From positions 558,001 through 622,000 of the forward strand of contig NZ_AP024886.1 in assembly GCF_024346975.1 (NCBI RefSeq): 64,000 nucleotides of DNA, read 5' to 3'. Under the pieces are notes generated by a model. It was not told the DNA's origin and made no database searches. It saw nothing but the letters and a program-made list of their open reading frames with translations. Source of the stretch: Vibrio neonatus (GTDB lineage Bacteria; Pseudomonadota; Gammaproteobacteria; Enterobacterales; Vibrionaceae). Shown here in pieces: positions 63,901 to 64,000 of the stretch (position 1 is the stretch's first letter; each line of letters opens with the position of its first letter). Position numbers and translations under genes: made by a program.

Positions 63901-64000
63901 TTGCGCTAGACGGCACTTATACCGTGGTGCAGTCCAAACCGATAGACCAAGATCCGACAACCGATTCTATTTTGCTCGACATTCCAGTGCTTGTCACTGA
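60954..64000 (+). CDS. giant T1SS-143-repeat adhesin with retention module (5' part)
   Basis: The frame is open from the ATG at 60954 (AAGGA upstream) to the window end, at least 1,015 codons, and continues beyond. Residues 1-130 are a LapA-type N-terminal retention module (SSPAKPIKKGDTLQKGDVLLI, AAVQQAISRGADPSEVLDFL). Then come repeats of about 130-150 residues with a conserved TDxDGD...ITxxDGxDP end (DGD near 62330, 62780, 63170 and 63590), the T1SS-143/VCBS-like type. Such proteins are exported by a type I system and held at the surface to support biofilm. The LapG-type di-Ala site at the module end reads LASG instead. Confidence 0.9.
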   Translation, partial: MKEQVLITDISVVEAVGNSVVINASSPAKPIKKGDTLQKGDVLLIGEDAKVMVQYGAKAEIFTQNCAVCVASVGPEQSSLLASSNLSASLELQDHPSQYSEQDIAAVQQAISRGADPSEVLDFLASGNNNVDAQNSANGGFVSVEMNRAETRPETGFETDGVDITGENLADDSLTINFAEGGGEINTAVVEGSLTTNTYPQTTVGSVVVEQATFALDPDTFTVVPLDVDAVLAELNAHISSGGEAVSFVYDEGLNALVGTLNGLEVISFTIAETVLDSGIELNVTTLVSQPIDHVDVNGQYVSIANDQLSVNFAITGEDISGFELIDPVQFSVVVSDGDNAVIDAVVSDEIESNGASVNAISGELYQLGSDGLDTIVFDAESLALFDGLLSNNSQTQVQLSDDGTTLTVVLRDDPSSKVFEITLDRNGGYSLQAFQAIEQNSLETLSVALPVTVTDNDGDITKGFLTLGLTDGNDLTINSVIAPTANEDEIGATSPSSSGDIGLIQGSDNVESITIAPSVLLDSAWNQLTSNGEATGLRLEESTVQQNGVGDLVKDKLVVYLESDPSSVVLEVVVNVDGTYQVYLKQALDQDSQNLTSLDVPVIAVDTDGDSKQETISLEIADGSDPTGQDSLLDYIEIEDEFSTSREIVFTQGSDKIADISFEASVVDDATWQGIVSNGEQTSVTFVDNKTIQVNTVNGDPVLLVTIDNTGKYTLTQYRAIEQDTDVLNLIIPTTATDTDGDSVTQNITITVRDNISPTGDPSEVSYTETGSVGQANQGQIDFSVFSDAIETVQFLPSSIVAPIWADLTSNGEETSVSLSSDGTVLTVSTATQDVLIVSIGVDGSYSIVQNAGLDHPSAGDLSDNLLVLPINVLATDYDGDTASNVVSINITDGADPQAANSSIQYIELGEIVRTVSAQVVITKGSDAIDTVVIDPEIINDPDWLGITSGDLDTELRVDGNALTVYYLDAGNNEVQVLNVSIALDGTYTVVQSKPIDQDPTTDSILLDIPVLVT

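Overview
The window looks like chromosomal DNA of a marine gammaproteobacterium, most likely Vibrio or a close relative. The reasons are the fruBKA operon divergent from a cra-type repressor gene, a second SecD/SecF pair, a T1SS-143-type giant adhesin with a retention module, and several copies of a short inverted-repeat element with ATACCAATC/GATTGGTAT ends. I saw no rRNA, tRNA, CRISPR array or intact transposase. The assignment rests on reading the sequence only; no database search was possible.

0-11 kb: a C-terminal J-domain protein, an SDR oxidoreductase, a tricorn-like S41 protease, a PafA-like phosphomonoesterase, an FGE-like (SUMF1-family) lipoprotein lacking the catalytic cysteines, a divergent anSME-type radical SAM maturase and a secreted HEAT/TPR protein. 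No CxPxR or SxPxR sulfatase is present, so the maturase has no obvious substrate here. 10.7-16.3 kb is accessory DNA: a 1,244-bp tandem duplication (3' half of the TPR gene plus a convergent Cys-rich gene kept identical in protein sequence), three copies of a ~114-bp repeat ending in CAAGACCTGACCCCATTTA, a decayed parE fragment, an orphan lipoprotein and an intact ParE/Phd pair. 16.3-17.05 kb holds three very small putative membrane-protein genes.

17-33 kb is the most interesting part. Eight copies of a GAATT-N5-AATTC dyad lie in front of, in order: a secreted alpha/beta-hydrolase with a coupled small ORF and an MscS channel; a LysR-type regulator (weaker, probably autoregulatory site); an outer-membrane barrel; a chaA-dedA-mgtE-marC string; secDF together with a divergent unknown gene; and an alkylsulfatase-like protein with a broken zinc motif. 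This suggests one LysR-controlled envelope/ion regulon. A haloalkane dehalogenase and a second LysR gene follow.

35-48 kb: DUF805 and other small membrane proteins (with two MITE-like elements on either side of the DUF805 gene), an M3 peptidase, fruBKA/cra with three Cra-like sites, two more LysR genes and a YcaQ-family protein. 49-52 kb: a 34-codon leader ORF resembling the TnaC arrest peptide precedes ridA, a porin gene and pdxY, without tnaA. 52-60 kb: an SRA-HNH modification-dependent nuclease, a Tat-exported dienelactone hydrolase behind a TetR-like palindrome, a PIN/NYN-like protein, a TSUP permease, a MauG-like dihaem peroxidase lipoprotein, a CBM48 protein and a DASS transporter. From 60,954 to the window end runs the 5' part of a giant adhesin gene with no stop inside the window.
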